Positions 1-10,785 of a stretch of 64,000 bases of DNA are shown here, piece after piece. The stretch comes from Nilaparvata lugens (lineage: Eukaryota > Arthropoda > Insecta > Hemiptera > Delphacidae), in NCBI RefSeq assembly GCF_014356525.2, contig NC_052518.1, positions 94,741,987 through 94,805,986 of the forward strand, read 5' to 3'. Position numbers and translations under genes: made by a program. How positions within the stretch are numbered: the first letter of the stretch is position 1; each line of letters begins with the position of its first letter. The notes beneath the pieces were generated by a model. It saw nothing but the letters and a program-made list of their open reading frames with translations, was not told the origin of the DNA and ran no database searches.

Positions 1-208
1 AGATTTCATCAACAACAACTAACAAGTAATTCAGAACAAGGCACTTGGATTTTTCGACATAATATTGTGCAAGATGTGGAAAATGGCAAATGTAATCTTG
101 AAAAGAATCACAGTTACTGATAATTATTACTAAATAATTTAGATTCATTATTATAATCGGAATATTGTTTCTCAGTTGTTCAATAGCTAGATTCTTGTCT
201 AAAGAATA

Positions 209-339
209 TGGTGGAGAATATGGTGACACTCAGACCAGTCGATTCTAGTCTCCGCGACGTCACCATTTCAAAACACATGCTCTCCACTAGAGTCCAGTCT
301 CTTCTCCACCTGTGTCGCCTAAGTGTCAGTTGAGCCTTA
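209..339. repeat. MITE family A, partial copy
   Basis: This stretch matches the foldback element at 31357-31535. It shares the central block with 'ggtgacactcagaccagtc' and the outer end 'gttgagccttaa'. The left outer arm is degraded here. I infer a non-autonomous DNA transposon remnant from its palindromic relative; no coding sequence is present. Confidence 0.7.
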
Positions 340-371
340 ATTTATTAGTTTTTATTGGGATACTTAGGCCC

Positions 372-508
372 GGTTGCACAAAAGCCGGTTAAATTTTAAC
401 AGTAATTAATTCCACGAGCACCTACCAAAGAAGCCGTCATTAAGAAAAGCCCTCTCTGATTGGTTCTCGTGGGATTAATCACGGTTAAAATTTAACCGGC
501 TTTTGCTT
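372..508. repeat. Foldback MITE
   Basis: Two arms read as reverse complements: 'aaaagccggttaaatttta' near 380 and its mirror ending near 504. Inside them, 'ccacgag' and 'ctcgtgg' also pair. It has the form of a short terminal-inverted-repeat element of about 130 bp. No second copy was recognised in the window. Confidence 0.7.
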
Positions 509-657
509 TAACCGGCTTAATCGCAAAGCGGATTCTTTAGCAATTAATAATATTGGAGTACCTGAATATTTATTTATTATTATATTGGAGTACCTAATTG
601 AAATACGGTATTTAGCAATCACTGTTAAGTTTACAATGGACCAAATTTTATATTGTA

Positions 658-893
658 CTAGCAGGTAAACCGCGCTCCCCAAGGGTCTAATTAAAAACTT
701 GACAAAATGAAAACTTGACCTACTGAAATATTGTAGAATTTAAAATAGTCCTATAACCATCCTCGGTAAATTAAGAATGTATATGCAAAATGTCAAGTTA
801 ATGAGTTGAGTAGTTGAGACGTGATGATGCGTCATTCGTGAATTTTCTATCCCCTACTTGTAGAAGCCAGTTCTTTCCTTTATTATGGGGTTA
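658..893 (-). mobile_element. Short Helitron-like element, truncated copy
   Basis: On the minus strand this matches the Helitron-like element at 11683-11894. Shared parts are the 'aaggaaagaactggctt' block near the 5' end, a central block about a temperature-independent A/T-rich stretch, and the 3' end, where a G/C-rich segment is followed by 'cctgctag' and a T. The first bases of the family, starting 'tctatacta', are missing here. Confidence 0.6.
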
Positions 894-1120
894 TTATTTA
901 TAAATTATTATATATTTATTCATGTCATATTGTAGTACAAAATGTAAACATACATACTCGTCAAAAATCAGAATAATTTCAGTAGTGTAAAATAAATTTA
1001 CTTTCAGATTTTTATTTATTTTGACAAATTTCAAGTCTATTGAACAAATGAAAATCAGTCCAATGATAGAAATACATAAATTTAAGGGCCGTAAGCTTAA
1101 TTAATGGATTAACCAATTGT

Positions 1121-1300
1121 TCAATCTCGGAATGTAACTAATAGCTTGCTTTAATCCTAGATTAAGTTGAACTCGATTCAATTTAATCCTAGATTAAGTT
1201 GACCTCGATTCAAACTGCGGTTGAGTTTAATCTCGGAATGTAACTAATAGCTTGCTTCAATTCTAGATTAAGTTGAACTCGATTCACTGCGGTTGAGCGT
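1121..1300 (+). repeat. Direct duplication, about 106-bp period
   Basis: The block 'atctcggaatgtaactaata' occurs near 1123 and again near 1229. Both copies are followed by variants of 'ctagattaagttgaactcg'; within the first unit that block is itself repeated. This is a local tandem duplication of non-coding sequence with no recognised function. Confidence 0.7.
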
Positions 1301-2158
1301 ACAGATCTAATTATACTCCATTAATATAATTAAATTATATATTTCCTACAATAAAATAAACAAAGACCTCCCTAGAAATTCAGTGACATTACAAAACACT
1401 TTAATACAATAAAATAGTATTCAGTTAATTATATTGCTTATATAATAAGTTGTGTTAAAATAATGCACATTTTATAAAGCAGTCTTAGAATAGGCTATCT
1501 TTAGATAAATGGTGTTATGAACGCAAAAATGGTTTGAAAATTTCCTAGGCAATATGTTTTTTCCCATGAAAATGAGTCATGAAATTTGGAAAAATTTGAA
1601 TTGATATAAACAATTATTTATTTTGATTTTGTAGGTTGGTATTCTCAATTATTTCTAACCCCAATTTGCCAAGTGTTTCAGTTGGCAGCCATTTTATCAA
1701 TATTTATAGGAAAACAATAATTATAGATTAATAAATAATTCACTCTAACAAAACAAAATTTCCCTACTTTACACAACCCACTACTCTGAACAACAAGAAA
1801 TCAATTTGTTTGCCTTGGAAAATTTTTCAATCCTCAATTTTGCCTCCGAAAAACTTCCCCCAAAACTTCAAAAAATATTATTTTATCAAAAATTGTGGTA
1901 ATATAAATTACAAATATATATCTATTTGCTTTTAACAAGCATAAATCCCTCTATTAACAAAAACACTCTATCGCCTATAAATAGTCTAGTTTTTACTATA
2001 TCTACAACTTTCTAGATTTTTCACTAATAAAAATCGCGTTTTATTTATAAATGGTAATAGAATTATAAATAATCAATTACAAATAACAAATTGGAATTTC
2101 AGGAATCTATTTATATTACAAATATTTGGGAACTTACAAATAGTTATTATGTATTACA
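1301..2158. other. AT-rich non-coding stretch
   Basis: I see no coding signal, long repeat or RNA gene. Open frames here are short and of simple AT-rich composition. Confidence 0.6.
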
Positions 2159-2434
2159 ATAAGAAACAATGGCATAAGTAGATATGCCATGGTATAGGGC
2201 GTTTATGTCGAAACGTTTACTGTTATCTCAAGCCGATAGTCCACGTAGTTCTTTCCCGTGAAGCTGTGTGACACTGGTAGTTTCTCATATTGTGCCGTTC
2301 ATACACTCTTACACTCCCAACAAAACAGTGAAATTCGACAATAATCGACAGTAATCGGCTTGAGATAACAGTAAAAGTTGCGACATAAACACCCTATACC
2401 ATGGCATATCTACTTACGCTATTGTTTCTCTATG
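2159..2434. mobile_element. MITE family B, copy 1
   Basis: About 276 bp with long terminal inverted repeats of roughly 70 bp. The left arm has 'tatgccatggtatagggcgt' and the right arm the mirrored 'acaccctataccatggcata'. Flanks 'gtattaca' (2151-2158) and 'atattaca' (2435-2442) look like an 8-bp target duplication with one change, which fits hAT-type integration. A second copy is at 54165-54437. Confidence 0.8.
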
Positions 2435-2639
2435 ATATTACAAATTGGGAAATGTAATGAGTAGGTATATCTATATAATAGCAAATTGTTGATAATTTCG
2501 ATACAGTTACTACATCTTAATACAAATTAATAATATTTAATAAATATGGAAAATGTAAATGTGTAAATGTAGAACAAAAGTATAGCAACAAGTACCTGTG
2601 ACTTGTAATGGGGACATGTTGTAATGGCAAATGAGCCAG

Positions 2640-2828
2640 TTTTAAACTTGGTTTTAAGAGAAAACCTGGTTTAAGACAAAAGTTGGTGGTTTAATACAAA
2701 ACTTGATTCAAATCAAAACTTAGTTTGATGCAAAACTTGGATTAATGGCTGAACTTGGTTTAAGACAAATCTTGGTTCAAGGCAGAAATTCAAATCAAAA
2801 CTTGGATTAATGGCTGAACTTGATTTAA
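2640..2828 (+). repeat. Degenerate tandem repeat of 'aacttggtttaag' units
   Basis: Variants of 'aacttggtttaagacaaa' recur about ten times with changing spacing. The array is interrupted at 2829 by a MITE and resumes at 3394-3440 with the same motif. It is a low-complexity satellite-like array with no coding content. Confidence 0.65.
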
Positions 2829-3393
2829 GGCTGAGCAAAGGCTAAAAATAAACTTTCTACTGGTGATATTTTTCAAAGTTTTTCGATTTTTATATCATCA
2901 AGCTATCAAAATGAAAAAGTTTTCACGAGAAAACATTTTTTTCCCGATCATTATTTATTGAGATATGAGCGCCTAAAGTTTTAATTTTTGGGACAGAACA
3001 TTTCAAATTCGGTAAGAAATAATTCCATGAGATTTTAAGAATAGATTCTTCATGGTATTGTTGATCTACCAAAAATAACTCAACTGAAAGTTATTTTTGG
3101 TAAATTGAATAGCTTTCTCAAAAATTGATATTTTAAGAAAATGTTTGTTTTACTAGATCAACAATACCATGAAGAATCTATCCTTAAAATCTCATGGATT
3201 TATCTCTTACCGAATTTGAAATGTTCTGTCCTAAAAATTGAAACTTTAGGCGCTCATATCTCAAAAAGTAATGATCGGGAAAAAAATGTTTTCTCGTGAA
3301 AACTTATTCATTTTGATAGCTTGATGATATACAAATCGAAAAACGTTGTAAAATATCACGAGTAAAAAGGTTATTTTTAGCCTTTGCACAGCC
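2829..3393. mobile_element. TTAA-targeting MITE family C, copy 1
   Basis: A 565-bp foldback element. The outer ends are 'ggctgagcaaaggctaaaaa' and its mirror ending 'gcctttgcacagcc'. It is flanked on both sides by TTAA (2825-2828 and 3394-3397), the target duplication typical of piggyBac-type elements. Arms share blocks such as 'aatttgaaatgttctgtc' with their complements. It splits the tandem array around it. Other copies are at 8696-9022, 38731-39366 and, diverged, 28270-28765. Confidence 0.8.
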
Positions 3394-3440
3394 TTAAGAA
3401 AAAACTTGGTTCAAGGCAAATCTTGCTTATAAGACAGAAT

Positions 3441-3984
3441 ACATATAACATTTTTCTTCATGGTATACAATGAGTGCGCTACAAAAATACAAATTTATCT
3501 ACAAATAAATATAATACACTTACATAAAGATCTCTTTTGTCACACTGTACATATTTATAAAAATATATAATGTATAAAATAATAAAGCTAACAGATGAAT
3601 ATAATTATAATCATATAACAGTTGAGATATTTGAAACAAGTAATTTAGTATAAAGGCACACAGTATTGTACGCTTGGTCCCATCCAAGATAATCTGTAAT
3701 AGAAAACAAAATTAATTATTGATTAATATAAATTGAAAGAACAGTTTTACGGGTTAAAATGTTGAACAATTCCTACAATACGTTCACAATTTTCTATAAT
3801 TATATTATTTCTACTGTATATTTAATCTTCTAATCTTCAATCTAAATCAAAATCTACATAATTTAGGGTTGTATGGCAGAGAGGACCAGGAGTCCTAACT
3901 CCGCCCTAATAAAGGCAAATAACCAATCAATCAATCTACTTCCAAATCTATCTACATCTACCTACATCTGAATCTAAATCTACA
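3441..3984. other. Non-coding AT-rich stretch
   Basis: No gene or long repeat was recognised. The end grades into short repeats of 'aatctaaatctacatc' type before the CTT microsatellite. Confidence 0.5.
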
Positions 3985-4075
3985 TCTTCTTCTTCTTCTT
4001 CTTTTTTTTCTTCTTCGTCTTCTTCTTCTCCTTCTCCTCCTGCCTTCGTCTTCTTTTTATTCATCTTCTACTACT

Positions 4076-4107
<32 letters not shown>

Positions 4108-4182
4108 TCTTCTTCTTCTTCTTCTTCTCCTCCTCCTCCTCCTGCCTTCGTCTTCTTCTTCTTCTTCTTCTTCTTCTTCTTC
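3985..4182. repeat. (CTT)n microsatellite, imperfect
   Basis: About 200 bp made nearly entirely of CTT units with CTC-rich interruptions. A 12-bp block 'cctgccttcgtc' occurs twice within it, which suggests that the array itself was partly duplicated. Confidence 0.9.
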
Positions 4183-4198
4183 AGAGCCTCCCCCCACC

Positions 4199-4400
4199 TA
4201 GACAATTATTGACGAGACAATGAATTGGGGCGAGCGAAGCGAGTCTATTATTAATATCTACGAGGGAATTCAACAGGGGGGGGACGGGGCGGAGCACCCT
4301 GAATGGAAACCCATTGTCGCGAGCGTAGCCAGCCTGCATTCTTATAGAGCAGGCGAGCGAAACGAGCCTGCTGAAATTAGACGGGGGGGGGGGCCGGTCT
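4199..4400. repeat. G-run-rich repeat with 'gagcgaagcgag' motifs
   Basis: A GC-rich island in an AT-rich region. It contains three variants of a 'cgagcgaagcgag' motif (near 4230, 4318 and 4350) and two homopurine G runs (near 4275 and 4384). The only open frame (60 codons) is low in complexity and I do not call it a gene. It may be the end of a transposable element. Confidence 0.5.
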
Positions 4401-4908
4401 GACTACATACAATTTTTGTAAGTAATGATAGAAAATAAAATAGATTAAAGTTTTATTGCAGTAGTATTTGGAGAAATAGAACAAGGTGTCCTGTCCTGAT
4501 CTACACTTTCTTGTAAAAATAAAATAAATAAATTACGTTCAAATTCTATTCCAAATAAATAGATGCTTAGCAAATAATTAAATCTACATTGTGAAAATAA
4601 TTAAGTACTGAAAATGTTGTGAAGTGAACAACTACAAGACTTGACCTATTTCGGACTATGTGTAATGTAATTTGGGAGAGGAATAGCACAAGGTTACCTT
4701 ATTTTTTCTCTCCCTATCATTTTGATGATGTACTTATTGTATCAATCAATCAATAATAAAGTACCTACATCAAAGAATGCATTACAACGCCAAGTTAGAT
4801 AATAAGCTTTTTGTGTAGTTGAGAAGTTGATATAGTGGTAATTATTCATATTAAATGAAAAGACTAAGAAATTGTCAAAAACCACAGATTTTGTTGAAAT
4901 TTAGAAAC
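4401..4908. other. Non-coding stretch
   Basis: AT-rich; nothing recognised beyond short simple repeats. Confidence 0.5.
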
Positions 4909-5064
4909 ACCGGTTTCGGTTGTTACACCATTGTCAATCTCTGATAAACTAAAACTAAATACAAGAGCAGCAAATAAAAATATATTAATAGTGTAAATTC
5001 TGCTGCTCTTGTATTTAGTTTTAGTTTATCAGAGATTGACAATGGTGTAACAACCGAAACCGGT
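4909..5064. repeat. Perfect palindrome with 64-bp arms
   Basis: Bases 4909-4972 and 5001-5064 are exact reverse complements by my reading, with a 28-bp spacer. Arms begin and end 'accggtttcggttgttacac' and its mirror. A single, diverged copy of part of an arm lies at about 56757-56822. It is probably a foldback transposon; perfect arms suggest recent origin or gene conversion between them. Confidence 0.9.
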
Positions 5065-5374
5065 CTTTCTAAATGTGTGTGTAACTGGCTTAATAAGAAG
5101 GAACAATATAGTGAAATAATAACTAGTAGTTCTGTGAACAGTAGACTTCGCGCAGTTATAAACCACAGTCTCCTCTAATACTGTCCATCAGAGTAAATTC
5201 TGTCCAGTCCTGTCGTGTCGGCGAGACATCGGTGTATAAACGACTAATGGCTGTTTGGGTTGTTGTATCGACAATGCTAAAAATTTGATGTTAACAGCTA
5301 TGCTATTATCATCAAAAGCTTACCGAGTTGAAAGCAGAGAAAAGTCGGGAGAAAATAATAAACTATTTCAAGTT

Positions 5375-5510
5375 ATCAATTGCATGCCTCACTGCATGCA
5401 ATTAATAGTCCACACAACAGCTGTTTTTTCACTAAGTTACATTGAGATATTGAATTGCATGCGTCATTGCTTGCAATTTATAATCTACTCGACAGCTGAT
5501 TTATGATGAA
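5375..5510 (+). repeat. Imperfect tandem duplication
   Basis: Two units of about 70 bp. Each starts with a small palindrome of the form 'ttgcatgc..tcattgc' and ends with 'acagctg'. The surrounding 83-codon open frame runs through both units and is explained by the duplication rather than by a gene. Confidence 0.6.
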
Positions 5511-5571
5511 TAACTCTATAGTCTGATTTTCACTCTAATATTGGCGTATGAAGGAGGCTCCTTTTCCTTTG

Positions 5572-5577
5572 TTTATT
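5572..5577 (-). promoter_or_regulatory. Possible poly(A) signal AATAAA
   Basis: AATAAA on the minus strand, about 240 nt downstream of the stop codon of the coiled-coil gene at 5819. The hexamer is common by chance in AT-rich DNA, so this is only a position-based suggestion. Confidence 0.3.
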
Positions 5578-5818
5578 ATCCTTGAAATGCAAAATTTCAA
5601 AAAACATTGTATATTCGTCGACGCGCAATTTAAAAAGGAAAATAACAGTCAAATTTCATGAAAATCTATTTCCGCGTTTCGCCGTAAATACGCAACATAT
5701 AAACATGAAGAGAAATGCCAAACCATCGACTTGAATCTTAGACCTCACTTCGCTCGGTCAATAATCAATAATTAGAGAGTAAGTTTGAGCAATATTTGAA
5801 TTTACCAGTGATGAGTGA

Positions 5819-5997
5819 TCACAGCTCGATCTCGTCCATGGTGCGACTGAGTCGATGGCTGTCGATACGTCTGCGCTGACTTGGTCTGACTGCATCCGCC
5901 CGTCTGTATGGCTCCGACTTGAGGCCAAGCAGAATGTCCTCCAGCGCTCCGTTGTAGACCTCGTCCTGATGCAGCTGTTTCTTCTCTTGTAGGTTAC
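5819..5997 (-). CDS. Final exon of a coiled-coil protein gene (unidentified)
   Basis: On the minus strand an AG acceptor (5998-5999, in 'tgtttgtcgcag') is followed by an open frame from 5995 to a TGA at 5819-5821. It encodes 58 residues starting [16 protein letters not shown], continuing with [12 protein letters not shown], then an Arg-rich stretch ([14 protein letters not shown]), and ending MDEIEL. The start is heptad-like and charged, as in a coiled coil; the tail looks like a real C-terminus. I do not recognise the protein. The neighbouring upstream exon at 7724-7900 ends in phase 0, but this frame needs two bases carried over. So either an extra exon lies in the intron or a different acceptor is used. 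Composition is GC-richer than the flanks, as expected for coding DNA. Confidence 0.6.
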
Positions 5998-6109
5998 CTG
6001 CGACAAACAGTCAATCAATCAATGCAGTCAATGAACTTGATTTATTGAGTTTAATTTGCTACACTTCGTCCTAGTAGTACTCTAGTCTCTTCTCTAGCAC
6101 CTAAGGCCT

Positions 6110-6185
6110 ACCATACACGTTTCGATCGGCTCGAAGGCCCGGACTGTTCAGTCCAGGCCTTGACGACGATCGAAGCGTGTATGGT
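6110..6185. repeat. GC-rich hairpin/palindrome
   Basis: Left arm 6110-6128 ('accatacacgtttcgatcg') mirrors 6167-6185 with one mismatch. Inner segments near 6134-6145 and 6150-6161 also pair, so nearly all 76 bp can fold into one hairpin. It sits in the intron of the coiled-coil gene. Open frames on both strands here are by-products of the palindrome. Confidence 0.7.
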
Positions 6186-6649
6186 GTGGCCTCAAGGCCG
6201 GCTTCTGGCCTCACTGGAATCCAAAGAGGCCCGGCCCGAAGGCGGATTAATTTTAATTCCTCTTGAGACAGAACTGAACGTGAGTGGGGAAACCTGGTTT
6301 CGCCTGAAGGCCAAAACACCCGCTCTTCCCCCTCCGCCATATTTTCTACCCTCGGTCAACACGTTTTGCATAGTGTTGAGATATAAAATTTACCTTCTTT
6401 TACTTATCTTCTCTTCTTTGCCTGTCTATTACATGGGAAACCATAGTTGGCTAGGTATCTTCCTCTCTTTTTTTCTCTTCTCCAACACATCCAACCACAA
6501 AGCCCATGGTTTTTTATATTTGTAACATTTTATTGTGTTTTATTTGTTTCATAATTCTTTGTAATATTTTGTTTTGTCTTGTTTTGTGTGTGTTATGAAT
6601 AGAAAAATTATTCGAAAAATCGATTTCTTGAAAAATGAGAGGAAAATAG

Positions 6650-6958
6650 TACGGCCTGGATTTCTTCTCTGATTCGACTCCTTCAGTTCTTCCAAGGTGT
6701 TTGTGCGATGTTTGAAAACTCTATTTTTGAGGTAACCCCATGGGAAAAATCTATGCTTAAATCGGGTGAGCATGCCGGCCACCTCAAGTCCACCCTTGGT
6801 GAGATACGCCACCCTGGGAACATTTGTCTCAACACATTCATTGAAATGTGCCCTGTGTGGGCTGTAGCTTCATCCTGCTGAAACCATATTTCTCCCAGGT
6901 CATGTTCCTCAGTAAGTTCTTTCAATTTGGGGCGCAGAAACGTTTGCAGCATTGTCAC
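6650..6958 (-). pseudogene. mariner/Tc1-superfamily transposase fragment
   Basis: The minus-strand frames read WFQQDEATAHTGHISMNVL, then a W-P-x-x-SPDL-like stretch, then PWGYLKNRVFKHR and LEELKE. These are the hallmark segments around the second and third catalytic acids of the DDE/D transposases of mariner-like elements. The reading frame shifts near 6800, and the start and most of the catalytic domain are missing. It lies in an intron of the coiled-coil gene, same strand. It cannot encode a working enzyme. Confidence 0.8.
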
Positions 6959-7329
6959 ATAACGCTGAGAGGTGACATTTATTTTATTTATTTATTCATA
7001 GACAATAGATACAATGCAGGTAAAAACAACAGGCATTCGCCCAAAACTGTTTTAAACCTTAATTTGGAATACACGGTCTAGAGGTTATGTAAATAATAAC
7101 TTAATTCACACACTATTTCAAGTCCAAAAAATGTATGTACTACAATAGTTTTAGATTTATCAGATCAATTAATTTCAAAATACAAATCCAAACCAAAATC
7201 TTCCTTCACAATCTCAAAAAATATTAAAAATTTCACTTAAATCCACAAATTATACTCATGTTAAAATTCTAAACATGTTAAAATAATTATTATTGACGGT
7301 GATGTTGCCATTCTCAAACAACTAAGGCC

Positions 7330-7560
7330 AGCTCACCCGATTCAATTATATGCGATCTTTTTCTATGGGGTTACCTCAAAAATAAAGTTTTCAAAGATCG
7401 CCCACACATCTTGGAAGAACTAAAGAAGCGAATAAGAGAAGAGATCCTGGCCTTACCAATCGCAGTGTGCCAAAATGCTTTTCAAAACTTCAAAAGTACG
7501 CTACTTCAGTGTATTACTGCTGATGGCCGCCATTTAACTGACATAATTTTCAAAAAATAA
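7330..7560 (+). pseudogene. mariner/Tc1-superfamily transposase C-terminus
   Basis: A plus-strand frame of 76 codons ends in TAA at 7558-7560. It contains SPDSIICDLFLWGYLKNK, where the third catalytic D is expected, then LEELKKRIREEI and a C-terminal tail. It is related to the fragment at 6650-6958 but lies on the opposite strand, so these are two separate insertions or the ends of one rearranged element. The N-terminal DNA-binding and catalytic parts are missing. Confidence 0.75.
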
Positions 7561-7723
7561 CAATAAAAACTACATTTAAAAATGAATTGAACCCATTAAA
7601 GAATTTTTTTCCAAGTTGAACGGTTCATTACTTATAACCCTTCTAAACTCGTCGATCGGCTCTGTCCCACCCTGTATTATAGATTATTAATTAATAATTG
7701 GAAGAATTAGTTGAATGACTGAC

Positions 7724-7900
7724 CTGCCTGGCTTTGACCTTGAGCTCGTTGATGACCGCGTCCTGCTGTTTTTTCTGCTGATTCAGCCGATTTCGTTTGG
7801 CCACCTCTGCTCCTTCACTACCCCCACCACCTCCGCCCTTCGCCAACCTCTCAGCTGTCTGCTCCAATCGCCTGCGTTGCTCATTCTCTGCATCGGCCAA
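7724..7900 (-). CDS. Internal exon of the coiled-coil protein gene
   Basis: On the minus strand a 177-nt exon (59 codons, phase 0 at both ends) sits between an acceptor 'attttag' (ending 7901) and a donor 'CAG|gtcagt' (7718-7723). It encodes LADAENEQRRRLEQTAERL, then a Gly-run (six G), then AEVAKRNRLNQQKKQQDAV and INELKVKARQ. The Glu/Gln/Lys/Arg-rich heptad-like pattern is that of a coiled coil with a glycine hinge. GC content is well above that of the flanking DNA. The likely next exon is at 5819-5997. I do not recognise the family; earlier exons would lie at higher coordinates and were not found. Confidence 0.7.
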
Positions 7901-8000
7901 CTAAAATTACAACAAAAAATTAAATGAAATAAAATAGAAAATATATTATAATAAAATATTAAAACATTAAAAGACAAGTATGACCCAAAAATCATAGAGG

Positions 8001-8695
8001 AAAAATCTGGTGTGGCGCACTCACATAACTTTCCTTGCCGTTATGAAAATTGATGACCTGACGCTAGTGTTCACGCGCATCTCAAGTCTACTATTCAAAG
8101 ATCCAAGTCAGCTGGTGACAGGGCAATAACGCTGCAGACACACGAAGACTGCTATCTCTTCATAGTGAATGATTTAATAGAATCAACAGTTGCCAACAGT
8201 TTGCAATTGTAATAATAACATTTTATCGAATTTCGAAGCTTATTTGAAATTTTAGGTGAAAATGTTACTGAACATTAATTATTGTAGAGATTTTTATGCT
8301 CAATCTTTTCCACTTGAAATTTTCTGTTCAAATTGTATCTGAAGCCTGATAATTGGGAATCTAAAATCAAACTTTGCATAGATAGGGCGGAGCTCCTGAA
8401 ATTTTTACAGATATAAGACTTGTGGCAGTTGATAGATCTCATCAATGACAATTTTAGGTATAAATTTGATCAAAATCGTTGGAGCCGTTTTCGAGAAAAT
8501 CGCGAAAACCCTGTTTCCGACAACATATTCGCCTTTTTAGCCGCCATCTTGAATTGCATTTGATCGAAATTTTTAGAGTCGGATCCTTATAGTGTAAGGA
8601 CCTCAAGTTCCAAATTTCAAGTCATTCCGTTAATTGGGAGATAAGATATCGTGTACACAGACGCACATACACCCTTGAAACTTATAGAAAATAGA
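8001..8695 (+). mobile_element. Short-TIR DNA element family D, copy 1 (truncated)
   Basis: It starts with 'aatctggtgtggcgcactc' and 'actttccttgc', the same start as the copies at 35221-36336 and (reversed) 54031-55071. It runs through shared blocks including 'gtcattccgttaattgggag'. The far end is lost where it joins MITE C sequence at about 8696. No coding frame; probably non-autonomous. Confidence 0.7.
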
Positions 8696-9022
8696 CAACT
8701 TTTTTTGAGTTACTTTTTTGTCATTTTTAGTAAATTGAATAACTTTCTCGAAAATTAATATTTTAAAAACATATTCGTTTTATTTAATCAACAATACCAT
8801 GAAGAATTTATCCTCTGAATCTTATGGATTTATCTCTTACCGAATTTGAAATGTTCTGTCCCAAAAATTCAAACTTCAGGCGCTCATATCTCAAAAAGTA
8901 ATGATCGGAAAAAAAATGTTTTCCTGAGAAAACTTTTTTATTTTGATAGCTTGATAGTATACACATCGAAAAACGTTGAAAAATATCACCAGTTGAATGT
9001 TTATATTAGCCTTTGCACAGCC
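8696..9022 (+). mobile_element. MITE family C, half copy
   Basis: Matches the right half of the 2829-3393 element, ending 'gcctttgcacagcc'. The left arm is absent, so the palindrome is broken. It abuts family D directly. Confidence 0.7.
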
Positions 9023-9045
9023 TCAAAGAGTGATAACCTGTACTA

Positions 9046-9375
9046 ATGATTGTGTATTTTTCTTACATACAGAGTCATTTTGTGTACGGTATCCGTTTAT
9101 GGAGAAATAATTGCTCTACTGCAATCATTCTTTTCAGGTTACAGAAAAAATCATTGAGAATTTTATGTAAAAAGCCCCCTCGCACACCATGTAGGAAGTT
9201 GTTTATAGAAAGGGGTGTCTTAACATTGCCATCTTTATATGTATTAGAATGGTTGCTTTACATTAGGAGAAAAATTCAAGATTTTGAAATAAACTCTGAC
9301 TTCCATAGTCACAACACTCGTAACAAATATAAAGTTAGAGTCAGACACTGCCGTTACAATGGCCCATATGAATAA
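9046..9375 (+). pseudogene. Non-LTR retrotransposon RT C-terminal fragment
   Basis: A 109-codon frame contains YIQSHFVYGIRLW, LQKKSLRILCKKPPRTPC and VLTLPSLYVLE. This is the usual post-RT 'thumb/connection' region of Jockey/CR1-like LINE ORF2 proteins. The RT domain itself is missing. A related fragment lies at 10786-10977 on the other strand. Confidence 0.7.
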
Positions 9376-9545
9376 AACCAGAGCAAATGCTCATGAGCAA
9401 GAGCATGGAGCATAAGGTTTTGCTCATGAGCAAAAGGTGGAGGCAAAAGCATTTGCTCATTTTTATATGAATAAGCTTTACCTTATACTCTTACCTTATC
9501 CTCCTGAACTCTGGAGCAAAAAATGCTTACGTATTTTAAAGATTT
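9376..9545. repeat. Palindromic 'gagcaaatgctc' repeat
   Basis: Several inverted and direct copies of 'gagcaaatgctcatgagc' in about 110 bp fold back on one another. They start just after the LINE fragment. Probably a MITE; no second copy seen. Confidence 0.5.
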
Positions 9546-10785
9546 TTCATTAGCTGATTCGCTTTTGTAGCCTTAATTTGTTTTTATAGCACACGGAAGC
9601 GCTAAATATGCAAGTAAAGCCTTGTACACACGTCCGTACAGATTCGCGCGAACAACCGTATGCACACCTGCCTCGGCATTCAAAAAGCTATCTGATTTGC
9701 AGACGACACGAAGACAATCATGATGGATGTAAATTTTCCACATCATGACAACAATGGCGTCATTCCATCATTGAAGATAATTATTACAAAATGCAGCTGT
9801 ATCATTTATTTCAATGACTTGTATAATAAAATCGAAAATAAAACTCAACAAACGATGTTGGTGGGTTGAACGATTGTAGGTTTAAGTAAGGAAATGAATT
9901 GCTACATGACATAAGATATGAGATTGTCAATTCAAACTTTATTAGGATGTCAAAACATTATTTTGTTTATATACTGAAACTAATTCAACTAGTTATCCAA
10001 ACAAATGATACCATCATGAGGGAAGCAATAACTTCACAAGAACGATTGGCCCTAACTTTGAGATTCTTTGCATTAGGCGATTCATTTGTTGGTTTCCAAT
10101 ATCTATTCTGAATCTCAAAAAAGGAAATTTCTACAATAATTCCAGAAGTTTTGATGACCTAATCAAAGTACTTAACACTGTCCTAAAAAATTGACAGTCT
10201 CCTTTAACGAAATTAGCCACAAATTGAATCAAATACTGAATTGCTGCCCATTTTAAACTAACTCTGCTCATACACATGACAAAACAAGATTCTCCAAGAA
10301 ATCAGCTTCAAGATTTACCTTTCAAAGGGTTAAGGAATACCAGTTCAAAGTTTGAATAAATCTCTCTATGGATAGCCCAGCTATCTAAAACATATAATAT
10401 TATCATATTGAAGATTACAATTTTAATTACCAACTCTGATTGATAACATAAAACAAACACAACATGATTTGATAGCCACAGTAAGATAATAAAATGTGAG
10501 CTATACTTTTTTGTAGGAACCCTGTAGAGAAGCTATTTTCACTTAAATTATGCAGTTCTAAATTTGATAATCATGATAAAAATTATATACTCCATGCATG
10601 TTTCTATTTAAATATTTGATAATCCACATATCCTACAAAATCACAAAAATCCTACAATTTACAATTAGTTATTAGATCACAATTTGATTTGTCATTCATT
10701 AACCTAATTCATTGGAATTAGGTTATGACGCCTTCAATGTTTACGGTGCACCGCTTGTGTTTGCGTCGTCTGCTCTGTTTTCTAT
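9546..10785. other. Non-coding stretch
   Basis: No supported gene or repeat. Open frames are short and AT-driven. Confidence 0.5.

Noticed and set aside
6101..6525. Open frames on both strands around the hairpin
   Set aside because: Explained by the GC-rich palindrome; no motif, no splice context.
7715..7995. Frames overlapping the coiled-coil exon
   Set aside because: Alternative-frame readings of the supported exon at 7724-7900.
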